Origin: Verrucomicrobiales bacterium
GTDB taxonomy: Bacteria > Verrucomicrobiota > Verrucomicrobiia > Limisphaerales > J093
Length of the DNA stretch: 64,000 nt
Direction: 5' to 3'
NCBI GenBank assembly: GCA_015075445.1
Contig: JABTUJ010000027.1
Coordinates: forward strand, 1-64,000
Shown: in pieces, positions 52,779 through 61,403 of the stretch
Numbering within the stretch: the stretch's first letter is position 1
Layout: each line of letters begins with the position of its first letter
Notes under the pieces: model-generated
Database searches by the model: none
What the model was told of the DNA's origin: nothing
What the model saw: the letters and a program-made list of their open reading frames with translations, nothing else
Translations under genes and position numbers: made by a program

Positions 52779-53554
52779 CCACACCCACAGCCACAACCCG
52801 CGGCTTGCCGAGTGGAGCGGTCGGCCCTTTCGCGCCGACGCGTTGGACCCTCGTGCTGCGGGCGCGGGGTACCTCCGCGGAATCCCGGGCGGCGCTCAGT
52901 GAACTCTGCGAGGCCTACTACGCACCGGTCCTGGCCTTCCTCCGCCGCGAAGGCCGCGACGAAGAGACCGCCCGCGAACTGACGCAGGAGTTCTTCTGCC
53001 AGTTGCTGGCCGCACCCCACCTCGGCGGCGTCGAACCGAGCCGCGGCCCGTTCCGTTCCTACCTCCTTGGTGCGGTGAAGCACTTCCTGGGCGAGCAACG
53101 GCGGCGGGCAGCCGCAGCCAAGCGAGGGGGAGGCCAGGCCCCGGTTTCCCTGGACCTCGCGACCGGCGTCGAGACCACCAGCGAGTTGCCGATTCCGGAT
53201 CCAACGGCTTTGGTTCCTGACACCTGGTTCGATCGGCAATGGGCCACCACCGTCGTGGACCGTGCGGTGGTGGCCTTGGGTGCCGAGGCTGAAGCGGAGG
53301 GCAAGACCCGGCAGTACGACGTGCTGAAGCCCTGGCTGTTGGGCGAGGTGCCCGCATCCTCCCAAGCCGAGGCCGCCCGCCAACTGGGCGTGAGCGAGGG
53401 GGCGGTGAAGGTCGCGGTGCATCGGTTGCGGAAGCGGTTCCGCGAGTTGGTGCGTGCCCAGATCGCCCAGACCGTTGACCCTCCCGCCAAGATCCAGGAC
53501 GAATTGCGCTATCTCGTGGAGGTCCTCGCCCAGCCAGCGCCCGTCCCCGGCTGA
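52775..53554 (+). CDS. ECF-type RNA polymerase sigma factor, kinase-coupled
   Basis: A 259-residue sigma-70 family protein using the GTG that overlaps the kinase stop. Region 2 lies around LSELCEAYYAPVLAFLRREG, RDEETARELTQEFFCQLLAA and FRSYLLGAVKHFLGEQRRRA; region 4 ends with VPASSQAEAARQLGVSEGAV and KVAVHRLRKRFRELVRAQIA, a normal helix-turn-helix. A ~65-residue insertion between the regions and a short C-terminal tail (DPPAKIQDELRYLVEVL) exceed the ECF minimum. No anti-sigma gene is nearby. Coupled translation with a kinase recalls sigma factors controlled by phosphorylation. Convergent with the cyclase-kinase gene, 10 bp away. Confidence 0.88.
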   Translation: MTTPTATTRGLPSGAVGPFAPTRWTLVLRARGTSAESRAALSELCEAYYAPVLAFLRREGRDEETARELTQEFFCQLLAAPHLGGVEPSRGPFRSYLLGAVKHFLGEQRRRAAAAKRGGGQAPVSLDLATGVETTSELPIPDPTALVPDTWFDRQWATTVVDRAVVALGAEAEAEGKTRQYDVLKPWLLGEVPASSQAEAARQLGVSEGAVKVAVHRLRKRFRELVRAQIAQTVDPPAKIQDELRYLVEVLAQPAPVPG

Positions 53555-53564
53555 GTTCGCCCCC

Positions 53565-56500
53565 TCATTTCCCCACCGCCCCGCCGGCGGCTTCGCGGTT
53601 CTCCACGGCGTCGATCTCCGCCCACGAAGGCGCCTCCCACAGGTGCAGGACGCCGTGGAACCCCGGCCTCCGTGCCAACGAGCCGAGGTGGTGGCCATCC
53701 GGGGAGAACTTCGTGTTCGAAAAGAGCGATCCCTCTCCATTGAGCGTGAGCAGTTGCTGGAATCCCTTCGTTTCCCAGATCTTGACCGCTTCCCGCCCGT
53801 TGCTGCCCAGCGCCAACCGGGTCCCGTCCGGCGAGAACGCGACTGAATGAACGCCGAGCAGGAATCCTTCCAGCGAAGCCAACTCCCGCCGGGTCTCGGT
53901 CTCCCACACGCGGCCGTTACCCAACTGGCTGACCCCGGCGAAGCGGGCGCCGTCGGGCGCAAAGGCGAAGGCCGTCGCCTGCGCGAGGTCAGGTGTTGCC
54001 AGGGTGACCGCACCCCGGCGGGCGTCCCGGAGGAGGACTCGCCCACGGTTGTCGAGCAGCAGCCACCAGCGACTGCGGGCCGCGATCGCGGGGGGCGCCG
54101 CCAGGCGCGCGCCGCCCATGTGTCCGAAGTCGAAGTCGACGGGCGGTCGCCAGACGCCCCGGTGCCGGGCCGTGTTGAGGTCCCAGTCGTGGAAGGCTTC
54201 GTCCGCTGCGTGAAAGGTGACGAGGCTGGATGCGTCCGGGCGGATCGCGATCGCAGCAACGGCACCGGGGGACGCCGGGAACTCCCGGGCGAGCTGCTTT
54301 CGGGGCAGCTCCCACACGCGCACGCTGCCGTTGGTCGAGCCAGCCGCCAGCCAGCGTCCATCATCGGAAACGCACGTCAGACCGTACGGCGCTTGGTCGA
54401 ACTCGAACAGCGGTTCCTTCGCCTCCAGGTTCGGACCATGGTGCCGGACGATCCGGCCCTGGGCATCCCGCACCAGGACGCTTGAGTCCCCGGGCCCGAA
54501 CCACCATTCGAGAAGGACGTCGGTGATGGTGAGGCACGGCTTCCGCTCCGCCCGGAGCCCGGCGACGTTCCAGAAGCAGACCGTGCCGTCTTTGCAGCCG
54601 CTCACCAGCGTGGTCTGATCCCCCAGCAATGCCAGCCGCCACACCTCGAGACGGTGTCCGCGCAACGTGGCGAGCGACCGGCCGGTGGCCACCTCCCACA
54701 GCCTGATGGTCTGATCGGCGCTCGCCGACGCCAGCGTCTTCCCATCCGGCCAGAACGCCAAACCCAACACGAAGGCGCGATGTCCCTCCAGCGTTCCCCG
54801 CGGTTCCCCCGTCGCGGCGTCCCAGAGCCGGATCAGCGGCTCGGTGTAGCCCGCAGTCGAGGCCAGCAACGCGCCGTCCGGAGAGAAGGCGACGGACACG
54901 AACGAGGCATCGGTGGGAGGCACCGACCACACCTCCGCGCCGGTCGCCAGGTCGAGCACCTGCAAGCGGCTGCCCGCGCAGGCCGCACGACGAAGGTCGC
55001 GGCTCACGGCGAAACGCGTTCCCGGCCACGACTGGGCTTGCGACGCCGGAAAGGCCGCCCGGCGACGCCCCGTCGGGAGGTCCCAGAGGGTGATGGCATC
55101 CGGACCGCTGCCAATCAGCCCGGCCACCAGCGTTCGACCGTCTGGGGAGAACACCAACTCGTTGCAGGGCCGGCTCAGCGGAAGCTCGAGGACTGGCTGG
55201 CGGGTTTCGACATTCCACAAGCGCACGCAGAGCGCTCCGTTCGTCCCTCCCTCCGCGGAGGGGGTCACGTAGGCCAGGACAGGGGCTTCCGGCGAGAAGG
55301 CCGCCGGCGCGGTGGCACCCTCGGTTGGGAAGGTGGCGATCCGCCGGCGGTTGGCCAACTCCCACACCGTCAGCCCGCCTCCCGTCACTTCCCCCACGGC
55401 CAGCCAACGTCCGTCTGCCGAGGCGGCGAGGGAGCAGATCGAGTGGGATTGCTGGCAGAGAGTCTGCGTCGCATCGCTCTGGCATTGCTTCCAGAGATAA
55501 CGCCATTCCCAGCCGCGCAAGTCGGTCTCGCCCGGCCCGGGCCGGTGGCTGTCGAGCAGTTGTCGAGCCCGCCCCAGGTTGTCGGCGGCCAACGCCTGCT
55601 GGGCGAGGTTGATGTCGGCGGCATAGGTGAGCCGGCGTTGGCGCTCCCGCTCTGCGACGGCGACCTGGCGGGCGCGATGGGCTGCGTTCAGCCCATAGCC
55701 CAGCGCCGCCGTGATGACGAGCAACACGAAGGCGGTCCCGGCGGCCAGTTGCAGCCAGCGCCGCCGACGCTCCGCTTCCTGGCGCAGCCGCAGGCGGTCC
55801 CGCGCTTCCGTCTGCCGGCGCTCGAGTTCGACGCGCCGCTGGGGCAGGGCCCGCAAGCTCCGGGCCAGTTGCGCCGCGCCGGCAAACCGCTCTTCCGGTT
55901 TCCCGGCAACGCAGTGTCGGATGTCCTCACGCAGGAGAGGGTCGGCCACGTCCTCCGCCCAGTCGGTGGTGAGCGGCCGGCCGAAGTCGTTGACCGCGGC
56001 CTGGTAAAGCACGACGCCCAGCGAGTAGATGTCCGAGCGCGTCGAGGCCGCCCGACCCGCCAGGAGCTCCGGCGCCATGTACAGATGCGTCCCGCTGCCC
56101 GAAGAGGCGGCCTCTGCGAGGATCGTCCGCGTGAACCCGGTCTGGGTCACGCCGGCGAGGTATTCCTGCGACACGACTTGTCCAATCCCAAAATCGCTCA
56201 GGCGGGCATGCACGGGCGCCGCCGGCGCCGCCTCTGCCCTGGGGGCGGAAACGAGGATGTTCGATGGCTTGACGTCCCGGTGGATCACCCCCGAGTCGTG
56301 GGCTGCCTGCAAGGCATCGGCCATCTGGGCCACCACCTCCAGTCGCGCCTCGAGCGGTGCCCCGCCCCCAGCCGGTTGGCCACACCAGACGTGGAAGTCG
56401 CTGCCCTCGACGTACTCCATCTCCAGGTAGTAGGGAGGTTCGTCGAAGAAGACCTCGCGGAGGCTGACGATGTGCGGATGTTCCCCGATGCGCTCGCGCA

Positions 56501-57386
56501 GCAACCGGATCAGGGTCACCTCCCGTTTGAGCGCCCGGGCGCGATCGGCCCGAAAGCAGAACTTGAAGACGCGCAGCTCCTTCAGCGTTCGGTGTCGTCC
56601 CAGCCAGACTTCGCCGAAGCCGCCTGTGCCCAACTGACGTTCCAGGACCCAGGCCGTGTTCGGCACGACCTGCCCGATGGCCGGCCGCCACCCGGGCACC
56701 GGTGCGCCCTGGGCATCCACGAGGCGACGCCCTTTGTCCGTCGAAGGGGGCGGCACCGGCGGCCCTTGCGCCGCCTCCGCCACCTCGCAAACCTCGATCG
56801 GTTCGTCCAGGCCCTTCAGCTCATACAACCCGTGGCTCAGCCAGCAGAGCTCGCCGATCCCCTCGAGGGCTTCCCCCTTGAGCACCTGCCGGGCGTTGTC
56901 AAACACGGGACGCGTGAGCAGGATCTGACCGCCGCGTGCCAGGGACATCACCCGGGAGCAAAGATCGACGTGCATCCCGTGGAAGTCCGCCGCTCCCCGC
57001 CGCCCCTCGACGTGTTCGCTGAGGACTTCACCGAGGTGGATCCCGATGCGGTCTTGCACCTTGACCGGGGCTTCGCGGTTGAACACCCCCATCGCTGCGT
57101 GCAGGCGGAGCGCGAACCGCACCGCGGCCGAGGGCCTCGGAAAGGCAAGGAAGAACGAATCGCCCGCCACGCCGATCTCCGTCGCGTCGGCGAAGCATGC
57201 CAGCGTCTCCCGGAGCAACTGATGATGCCGGCGCAACAGGTCGGTGCCGGCCTGGTCGCCCAGGTGTTGCTTCAGCGCCGTGGAACCTTCCACATCGGTG
57301 AACACGAGGGTCACCACGTCGGTCCGCGAAGGCGGACCCAGGGTCGCCGGCGGGTGGGCCCGGCCGTCGCTGCGAACGGGATCCAT
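53565..57386 (-). CDS. adenylate cyclase-kinase-WD40 signalling protein
   Basis: A 1,273-residue protein. Residues ~28-200 are a class III nucleotide cyclase (VTLVFTDVEGSTALKQHLGD, EIGVAGDSFFLAFPRPSAAV, RIGIHLGEVLSEHVEGRRGA). A Ser/Thr kinase follows (~245-520): LGTGGFGEVWLGRHRTLKEL, VFKFCFRADRARALKRE, SGVIHRDVKPSNILV, RLSDFGIGQVV, THLYMAPELLAGRAASTRSD. A transmembrane helix near 590 (TAFVLLVITAALGYGLNA) separates it from a C-terminal WD40 propeller (~670-1265; SVAFSPDGALLASTAGYTEP, LGLAFWPDGKTLASASADQT). Cyclase metal aspartates look present. cAMP production and phosphorylation may be linked to a signal read by the propeller outside the membrane. Start ATG at 57386 is preceded by unrelated open frame. 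Confidence 0.88.
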   Translation of the reverse strand: MDPVRSDGRAHPPATLGPPSRTDVVTLVFTDVEGSTALKQHLGDQAGTDLLRRHHQLLRETLACFADATEIGVAGDSFFLAFPRPSAAVRFALRLHAAMGVFNREAPVKVQDRIGIHLGEVLSEHVEGRRGAADFHGMHVDLCSRVMSLARGGQILLTRPVFDNARQVLKGEALEGIGELCWLSHGLYELKGLDEPIEVCEVAEAAQGPPVPPPSTDKGRRLVDAQGAPVPGWRPAIGQVVPNTAWVLERQLGTGGFGEVWLGRHRTLKELRVFKFCFRADRARALKREVTLIRLLRERIGEHPHIVSLREVFFDEPPYYLEMEYVEGSDFHVWCGQPAGGGAPLEARLEVVAQMADALQAAHDSGVIHRDVKPSNILVSAPRAEAAPAAPVHARLSDFGIGQVVSQEYLAGVTQTGFTRTILAEAASSGSGTHLYMAPELLAGRAASTRSDIYSLGVVLYQAAVNDFGRPLTTDWAEDVADPLLREDIRHCVAGKPEERFAGAAQLARSLRALPQRRVELERRQTEARDRLRLRQEAERRRRWLQLAAGTAFVLLVITAALGYGLNAAHRARQVAVAERERQRRLTYAADINLAQQALAADNLGRARQLLDSHRPGPGETDLRGWEWRYLWKQCQSDATQTLCQQSHSICSLAASADGRWLAVGEVTGGGLTVWELANRRRIATFPTEGATAPAAFSPEAPVLAYVTPSAEGGTNGALCVRLWNVETRQPVLELPLSRPCNELVFSPDGRTLVAGLIGSGPDAITLWDLPTGRRRAAFPASQAQSWPGTRFAVSRDLRRAACAGSRLQVLDLATGAEVWSVPPTDASFVSVAFSPDGALLASTAGYTEPLIRLWDAATGEPRGTLEGHRAFVLGLAFWPDGKTLASASADQTIRLWEVATGRSLATLRGHRLEVWRLALLGDQTTLVSGCKDGTVCFWNVAGLRAERKPCLTITDVLLEWWFGPGDSSVLVRDAQGRIVRHHGPNLEAKEPLFEFDQAPYGLTCVSDDGRWLAAGSTNGSVRVWELPRKQLAREFPASPGAVAAIAIRPDASSLVTFHAADEAFHDWDLNTARHRGVWRPPVDFDFGHMGGARLAAPPAIAARSRWWLLLDNRGRVLLRDARRGAVTLATPDLAQATAFAFAPDGARFAGVSQLGNGRVWETETRRELASLEGFLLGVHSVAFSPDGTRLALGSNGREAVKIWETKGFQQLLTLNGEGSLFSNTKFSPDGHHLGSLARRPGFHGVLHLWEAPSWAEIDAVENREAAGGAVGK

Positions 57387-57582
57387 GCGCGTAGAGCCTA
57401 GCAGGCGGGCGCGTTGCCGAAAGCCGTAAAAGCATATCACCCCGTCGCATGGATCGCGTGGGCTAACCTCACGTGCAGCAACGCGCGACGTCACGCAAAA
57501 GTAACCTCCGCGGCATTGCTGGCTCGCCCCCGAACTGCCCAAGCTCAGCCTGTCGTCTTCCGAAGTTCGGCAGCGGAGTCTT

Positions 57583-58818
57583 ATGAAGACATCGAAGATC
57601 CTGGACGTCGGCGGAAATGCTCACGTGGCCGCGGTTCACCGGCAGGACGGGACGTTCCTTTGGAAGACCAAGCTCACTGCGTGGCTGGTCGTGGTCGGGT
57701 TGGCCTTGCTGGGCCGTGAGCTCCGCTGGCAGAGAATACGTACGAGACGGCTGCCGCGTTCCGCCCTGCTGTTGGCGGCCCTTTGGGCGCTGGCGGTTGG
57801 GGTCACGGCCCAGACTGGGGCGGGGCCCGGTACCGCCCGCGACGCCGGAAACCCTTACGTCGGCGGTTGGGCGCTCACGCTTCCCGGCGGTTGGCCGGCC
57901 TGGCTCGGCGTCGAAGAAGAGCAGGGTCAGCTCCGGGCCAGTTGGGTGTGGATGGACGGCACGTTTGGACCGCTGGCCGAAGCCAGGCTCGCAGACGGCA
58001 CGCTCGTGATGACCCGCAGACTCCCCGCCCGTGACATCATCGAGACCATCACGGCCTCGGCAGATGGCGACACGCTCGAGTTGGTGAAGGTGACGCCAGG
58101 CCCGAATGGCCAAGGCGAAACCAAGTTCGCCTTGGTTGGCCACCGGCTTCCCCCCCTCCCTCCAGCTCCCGATTTGGCCCGGGTCAGGTTCGGCGCCCCC
58201 ATCGTACTTTTCAACGGCAGAGATCTCTCTGGTTGGCGGTTGTCCAGCGCCGCCGCCGAGGCCTTCCACGCCCGGGCCAGACACCTCCAGGACCTGTCCG
58301 GCCAGCCGCTGTCCTATCCGACCGGCGAGAACGGGTGGCGTGCGCGCGACGGCCTGTTGGTCAACGATCCCCGGCAGGACGAGGGCAAACCCTACAAGGC
58401 GTACGGCAACCTGCGGACCGACCGCGAGTTCGAGGATTTCCGGCTGACTCTCGAGGTCCGGGTTCCCAAGCAGGGGCTGAGCGGCGTCTTTCTCCGTGGC
58501 GTTTACGAAGTGCAGGTGGCTGATAGTCACGGCCGACGGCTACGTTCCAACAGCATGGGCGGTGTGTATAGTCGCCTCACGCCCACGGTCGCCGCCGAAC
58601 AACCCAGCGGCGCTTGGCAGACGCTGGACCTGACCTTGGTGGACCGCCACGTGACCGTCGTTCTCAATGGCACCAAGATCATCGACAACCAGCCCGTGCC
58701 TGGTTCCACCCCCTGGGCGCTGTGGTCCGATGTCACGCGCCCCGGCCCGGTCTATCTGCGGGGTGACCAGACAGGCGTCGAGTACCGTAACCTCGTCCTC
58801 CGGCCGGTCATCCCGTGA
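57583..58818 (+). CDS. exported DUF1080 (3-keto-disaccharide hydrolase-like) protein
   Basis: A 411-residue protein whose second half matches the DUF1080 beta-sandwich: APIVLFNGRDLSGWRL, ENGWRARDGLLVNDPRQDEG, YGNLRTDREFEDFRLTLEVR, VPKQGLSGVFLRGVYEVQVA, WQTLDLTLVDRHVTVVLNGT, and GPVYLRGDQTGVEYRNLVLR. Residues ~80-190 form a separate small beta domain (GGWALTLPGGWPAWLGVEEE). Two hydrophobic segments precede it (LTAWLVVVGLALLG and ALLLAALWALAVGVTAQ); the second looks like the true signal peptide, so the real start may be a non-ATG codon downstream of 57583. The domain binds or cleaves oxidised disaccharides in some bacteria. Divergent from the cyclase-kinase gene. Confidence 0.8.
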   Translation: MKTSKILDVGGNAHVAAVHRQDGTFLWKTKLTAWLVVVGLALLGRELRWQRIRTRRLPRSALLLAALWALAVGVTAQTGAGPGTARDAGNPYVGGWALTLPGGWPAWLGVEEEQGQLRASWVWMDGTFGPLAEARLADGTLVMTRRLPARDIIETITASADGDTLELVKVTPGPNGQGETKFALVGHRLPPLPPAPDLARVRFGAPIVLFNGRDLSGWRLSSAAAEAFHARARHLQDLSGQPLSYPTGENGWRARDGLLVNDPRQDEGKPYKAYGNLRTDREFEDFRLTLEVRVPKQGLSGVFLRGVYEVQVADSHGRRLRSNSMGGVYSRLTPTVAAEQPSGAWQTLDLTLVDRHVTVVLNGTKIIDNQPVPGSTPWALWSDVTRPGPVYLRGDQTGVEYRNLVLRPVIP

Positions 58819-58833
58819 AAAGGGGGCAACCGC

Positions 58834-59085
58834 ATGAAGGCAGAACTCCTGCACTGGGTGCGTGTATGGGGCACCGGTTTGGTGATCCTCTGGAGCACGC
58901 TCCTGGCGCTGGGCATCATCTGTGCCCCCGCCTGGTGCCTGCTCTGGAGCCTGCGTTGGCTGCACGTTTCGCCGGACGCGACGGGGTGGATCGTGCTCGC
59001 ATACTGCCTGATGGGTGCTCCGTTTCTGACTTACTACGTCAGTCGCCTCTTCGGCCTTCGGGTGCGCAAGATCCCTGTGGCCTGA
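58834..59085 (+). CDS. small membrane protein of unknown function
   Basis: An 83-residue protein with two or three hydrophobic helices (VWGTGLVILWSTLLALGIIC, APAWCLLWSLRWL, TGWIVLAYCLMGAPFLTYYV) and a basic C-terminus (RVRKIPVA). It starts 15 nt after the DUF1080 gene with GGGGGC-rich spacing, so the two may be co-transcribed. No family recognised. The insertion sequence begins 40 bp after its stop. Confidence 0.6.
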   Translation: MKAELLHWVRVWGTGLVILWSTLLALGIICAPAWCLLWSLRWLHVSPDATGWIVLAYCLMGAPFLTYYVSRLFGLRVRKIPVA

Positions 59086-59182
59086 TCGACAAGCGCACGA
59101 GCCTCCGCGGCAGACATTTTCTAAGGGGAGATGATTTTCCCGTCGTGGGCGGAGGCTGGGGCCGGTGAGCGGCGTCGCAGGC

Positions 59183-60607
59183 TTACGCGAACCGGAAGTC
59201 GAGCTGGTAGTTGTAGAGCCACGGCATCCTCGGGTTGACCCCCTCCCGGGCCAGCTTGGCAGGCAGGTGTTCGTAGTGCTCACGCAGACGCTCGACGTTG
59301 GGCGCGTTGTAGTAGGTGACCACGATGGTGTCGTCGCGCACCTGCACGGCGCCGTCCAGGCCGCCGAAGAGATTGTCGGCAAAATGCTGGGCATCCCACT
59401 GGGCGAAGGGCGAGCCCAGGCGCTGGCGCAACTGATGCAGGAGCGCCTGCGCGACCAGCGCCAGGGTCATCTGCCCATAGCGGATGTTGAGGTTGAGGGT
59501 GCCGGCCCGCTGCCAGCCGAGGGCTTGATTGCTCTTGAAGAACTCCTCGATGTGCCAGCGCTCCGGGTAGTGCTCGCTGAGGTCGGCCAGCCCGGGACGA
59601 TCGCCGGTGGCGAAAAAGGACTTGTAGAAATACTGGCCGGGGGTTTCGCCCGAACGCTGGATCAGATGGTAACCGGGGCCGGTGGTGCTGTCGCGGAGGG
59701 TCCAGGGCTGTTTGGCCGTCGCGTAGCCGGCCCAGCGCCGGGTGAAGCCACTCTCGGGCAACGCCGCGCACCGCGCCCGGAGGCCGCGGCGCTGCGGCAT
59801 GGGGATCAGCAGGTCGAAAGGGGTCTGGAGCCGCACTTGGTCCACGATGTGATGGCCGTAATGTTCGCAGTCGGCCAACACCAGAGGACGCGGTTGGTCC
59901 GGGGTGACGTTGAGGATGGACTGGGCCAGGAGGAGGAGCGGGGGCGTGGCTTGCGCCACGGTGCGCGCCGCGCTGGACAGATGAAAGCCCAACGGTTGGC
60001 CAGTGTGGGCGTCCAGGCAGAAGAAGGTCTGGAGGACCTTGAACGCCTTGGTGCGCGTGTCTTGGCGATGGCGTCGGGTCTGGCGCTGGGTATTGCTCTG
60101 GAGGCGGTGCGGATCGATGGCCAGGAGCTGGCCGCCGAAATGCCCGCTGGCGCGGCGCAGCTTGCCCAGGGCGATCTGCAAGGCCTCGGCTTCCCGGACC
60201 GTGTGCCCGTCGAGCCAGGTGAAGGTGTGGATCTCCGGGTCGCTGGCGACAAAGGGCAGGCCGTTGGCCACTTCGAAGCCTTTCTGACTGAGCGAGCGAC
60301 CCTGACGCAGACTGCACGTGCACAGGGCCGCCTCGTGCACCAGTTGCAGGGCCAGGCGGGGTTCGACGGTGCCGGGCGCGGCGCCGGTCCAGGCGCAGAG
60401 CAGGTCCCAAGTGCCCAGACGCAGATGCTCGGGGAGCAGGAGCCAGAGACCGACCTGGTTGCCGGAGATCTTGTCGGCGAGCAACTGACGCACCTGCCGT
60501 TCCAGGCTCTGGGGGTCGGCCGGTTCGAGCCGGCGTTTGCGACGCGTGCGTTGGGTCTCGATGGTCCGTGGCGGCGTTTTGGGGTTAAGGGCGTAGAGTT
60601 TTTTTTT
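59183..60607 (-). CDS. transposase, catalytic part (second frame)
   Basis: Continues from the A9 slippage site as KKLYALNPKTPPRTIETQRT and runs about 470 residues. It has the DDE-type pattern: RLALQLVHEA region, an aspartate in QPRPLVLADCEHYGHHIVDQ, LLIPMPQRRGLRARC, and ERWHIEEFFKSNQALGWQRA carrying the conserved glutamate (Y-x6-WHIEEFF-like, as in IS4-type transposases). GTLNLNIRYGQMTLALVAQA follows. It lacks its own start codon near the joint and so depends on a frameshift or slippage from the upstream frame. Confidence 0.8.
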   Translation of the reverse strand, partial: KKKLYALNPKTPPRTIETQRTRRKRRLEPADPQSLERQVRQLLADKISGNQVGLWLLLPEHLRLGTWDLLCAWTGAAPGTVEPRLALQLVHEAALCTCSLRQGRSLSQKGFEVANGLPFVASDPEIHTFTWLDGHTVREAEALQIALGKLRRASGHFGGQLLAIDPHRLQSNTQRQTRRHRQDTRTKAFKVLQTFFCLDAHTGQPLGFHLSSAARTVAQATPPLLLLAQSILNVTPDQPRPLVLADCEHYGHHIVDQVRLQTPFDLLIPMPQRRGLRARCAALPESGFTRRWAGYATAKQPWTLRDSTTGPGYHLIQRSGETPGQYFYKSFFATGDRPGLADLSEHYPERWHIEEFFKSNQALGWQRAGTLNLNIRYGQMTLALVAQALLHQLRQRLGSPFAQWDAQHFADNLFGGLDGAVQVRDDTIVVTYYNAPNVERLREHYEHLPAKLAREGVNPRMPWLYNYQLDFRFA

Positions 60608-61007
60608 GCAGGCCGTAATCGGCGATGACCCGTTCGACGCTGCGGATGCTGATCGGGTAGTGGGCCTGCTGGAGTTTCTGGGCGATGACGGCCACCGAGG
60701 TGTCCGGATCCAGGAAGCGATAGCGGATGACTTGGCGGACCAGTTCGTCGGTGCGGCGGTAATCGGTCTTGGGGCCCCGGGGAAGATCTTGGAGGCCGAG
60801 GGCGCCCTGGGCGAGGAAGAGCGTGCGCAGTTGGAGGTAGCGTTGTTTGGTGTAGTCGTACTTGCGGGCGGCGGCGGTGGGGCCCAAGCCACCACATTCG
60901 CCTTCCAGGAGCATGGCCAGCTTGTAGGTGATGACGTCGGCGGCAGGGACGCTCAGGGAACCGCCCTCGCCGACGAGGGCGGACTGGTCGCGGGAGAAGG
61001 TGATCAT
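60585..61007 (-). CDS. transposase, helix-turn-helix part (first frame)
   Basis: Starts MITFSRDQSALVGEGGSLSV and encodes 140 residues with a helix-turn-helix region (GLGPTAAARKYDYTKQRYLQ, SVAVIAQKLQQAHYPISIRS, VERVIADYGLQKK). At nine adenines (plus-strand T-run 60599-60607) the frame leaves the catalytic frame and ends at 60585. The two frames would be continuous if the run were one base shorter (or by a +1 shift). Confidence 0.75.
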   Translation of the reverse strand: MITFSRDQSALVGEGGSLSVPAADVITYKLAMLLEGECGGLGPTAAARKYDYTKQRYLQLRTLFLAQGALGLQDLPRGPKTDYRRTDELVRQVIRYRFLDPDTSVAVIAQKLQQAHYPISIRSVERVIADYGLQKKTLRP

Positions 61008-61378
61008 AGCGGCAAGGAGGATGGGCGAAGGGAGGGGAAAAGGCAAATCAACTATGGCGGTAATGCTCAGCAAAGCACTCGAAATCATCCCGCTATTTGG
61101 ACCTAAACACGTGACTTTGGAGCTACAAGAGGACATTGTACCGCCACATATTATGTGCCCACATCGGCAGCCCAAACGCGATGGGATTGAGGATGCCAGA
61201 TCCCGTTGGCTCGACGGGAAAATCATCTCCCCCAAGAAGATCTCTTCCCCCGGGGCGGCGGAGCCGGGGTCTTGAGGTCCACCGAGACCCGGCAGCCGTC
61301 GAGCCCAAATCCAAATCCACTGGGCCGGGCCTAAATCCTCGACAACGCAGTCCGACCGCGTCTACAAAGACGCCAGAT

Positions 61379-61400
61379 GATCGTTGAGAGTCCAACGATC
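61379..61400 (+). promoter_or_regulatory. stem-loop just upstream of the LamG protein start
   Basis: GATCGTTG pairs with CAACGATC around AGAGTC, ending 3 nt before the ATG at 61404. The hairpin would cover the ribosome binding region, so it could affect translation; it also argues that the ATG at 61377 is not the start. Confidence 0.35.
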
Positions 61401-61403
61401 AAC

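Larger units (their letters stand above)
59125..61232 (-). mobile_element. complete insertion sequence with 21-bp terminal inverted repeats
   Basis: The left end 59125-59145 (GGGGAGATGATTTTCCCGTC plus G) and right end 61212-61232 are exact reverse complements over 21 bp. The 2.1-kb element carries one transposase split into two frames on the minus strand at an A9 run. No clear target duplication is visible in the flanks (TCTAA left, CAAGA right). The HTH plus DDE layout suggests an IS4-superfamily-like element, family not named. It lies between a small membrane-protein gene and a LamG protein gene without evidently breaking either. Confidence 0.85.
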
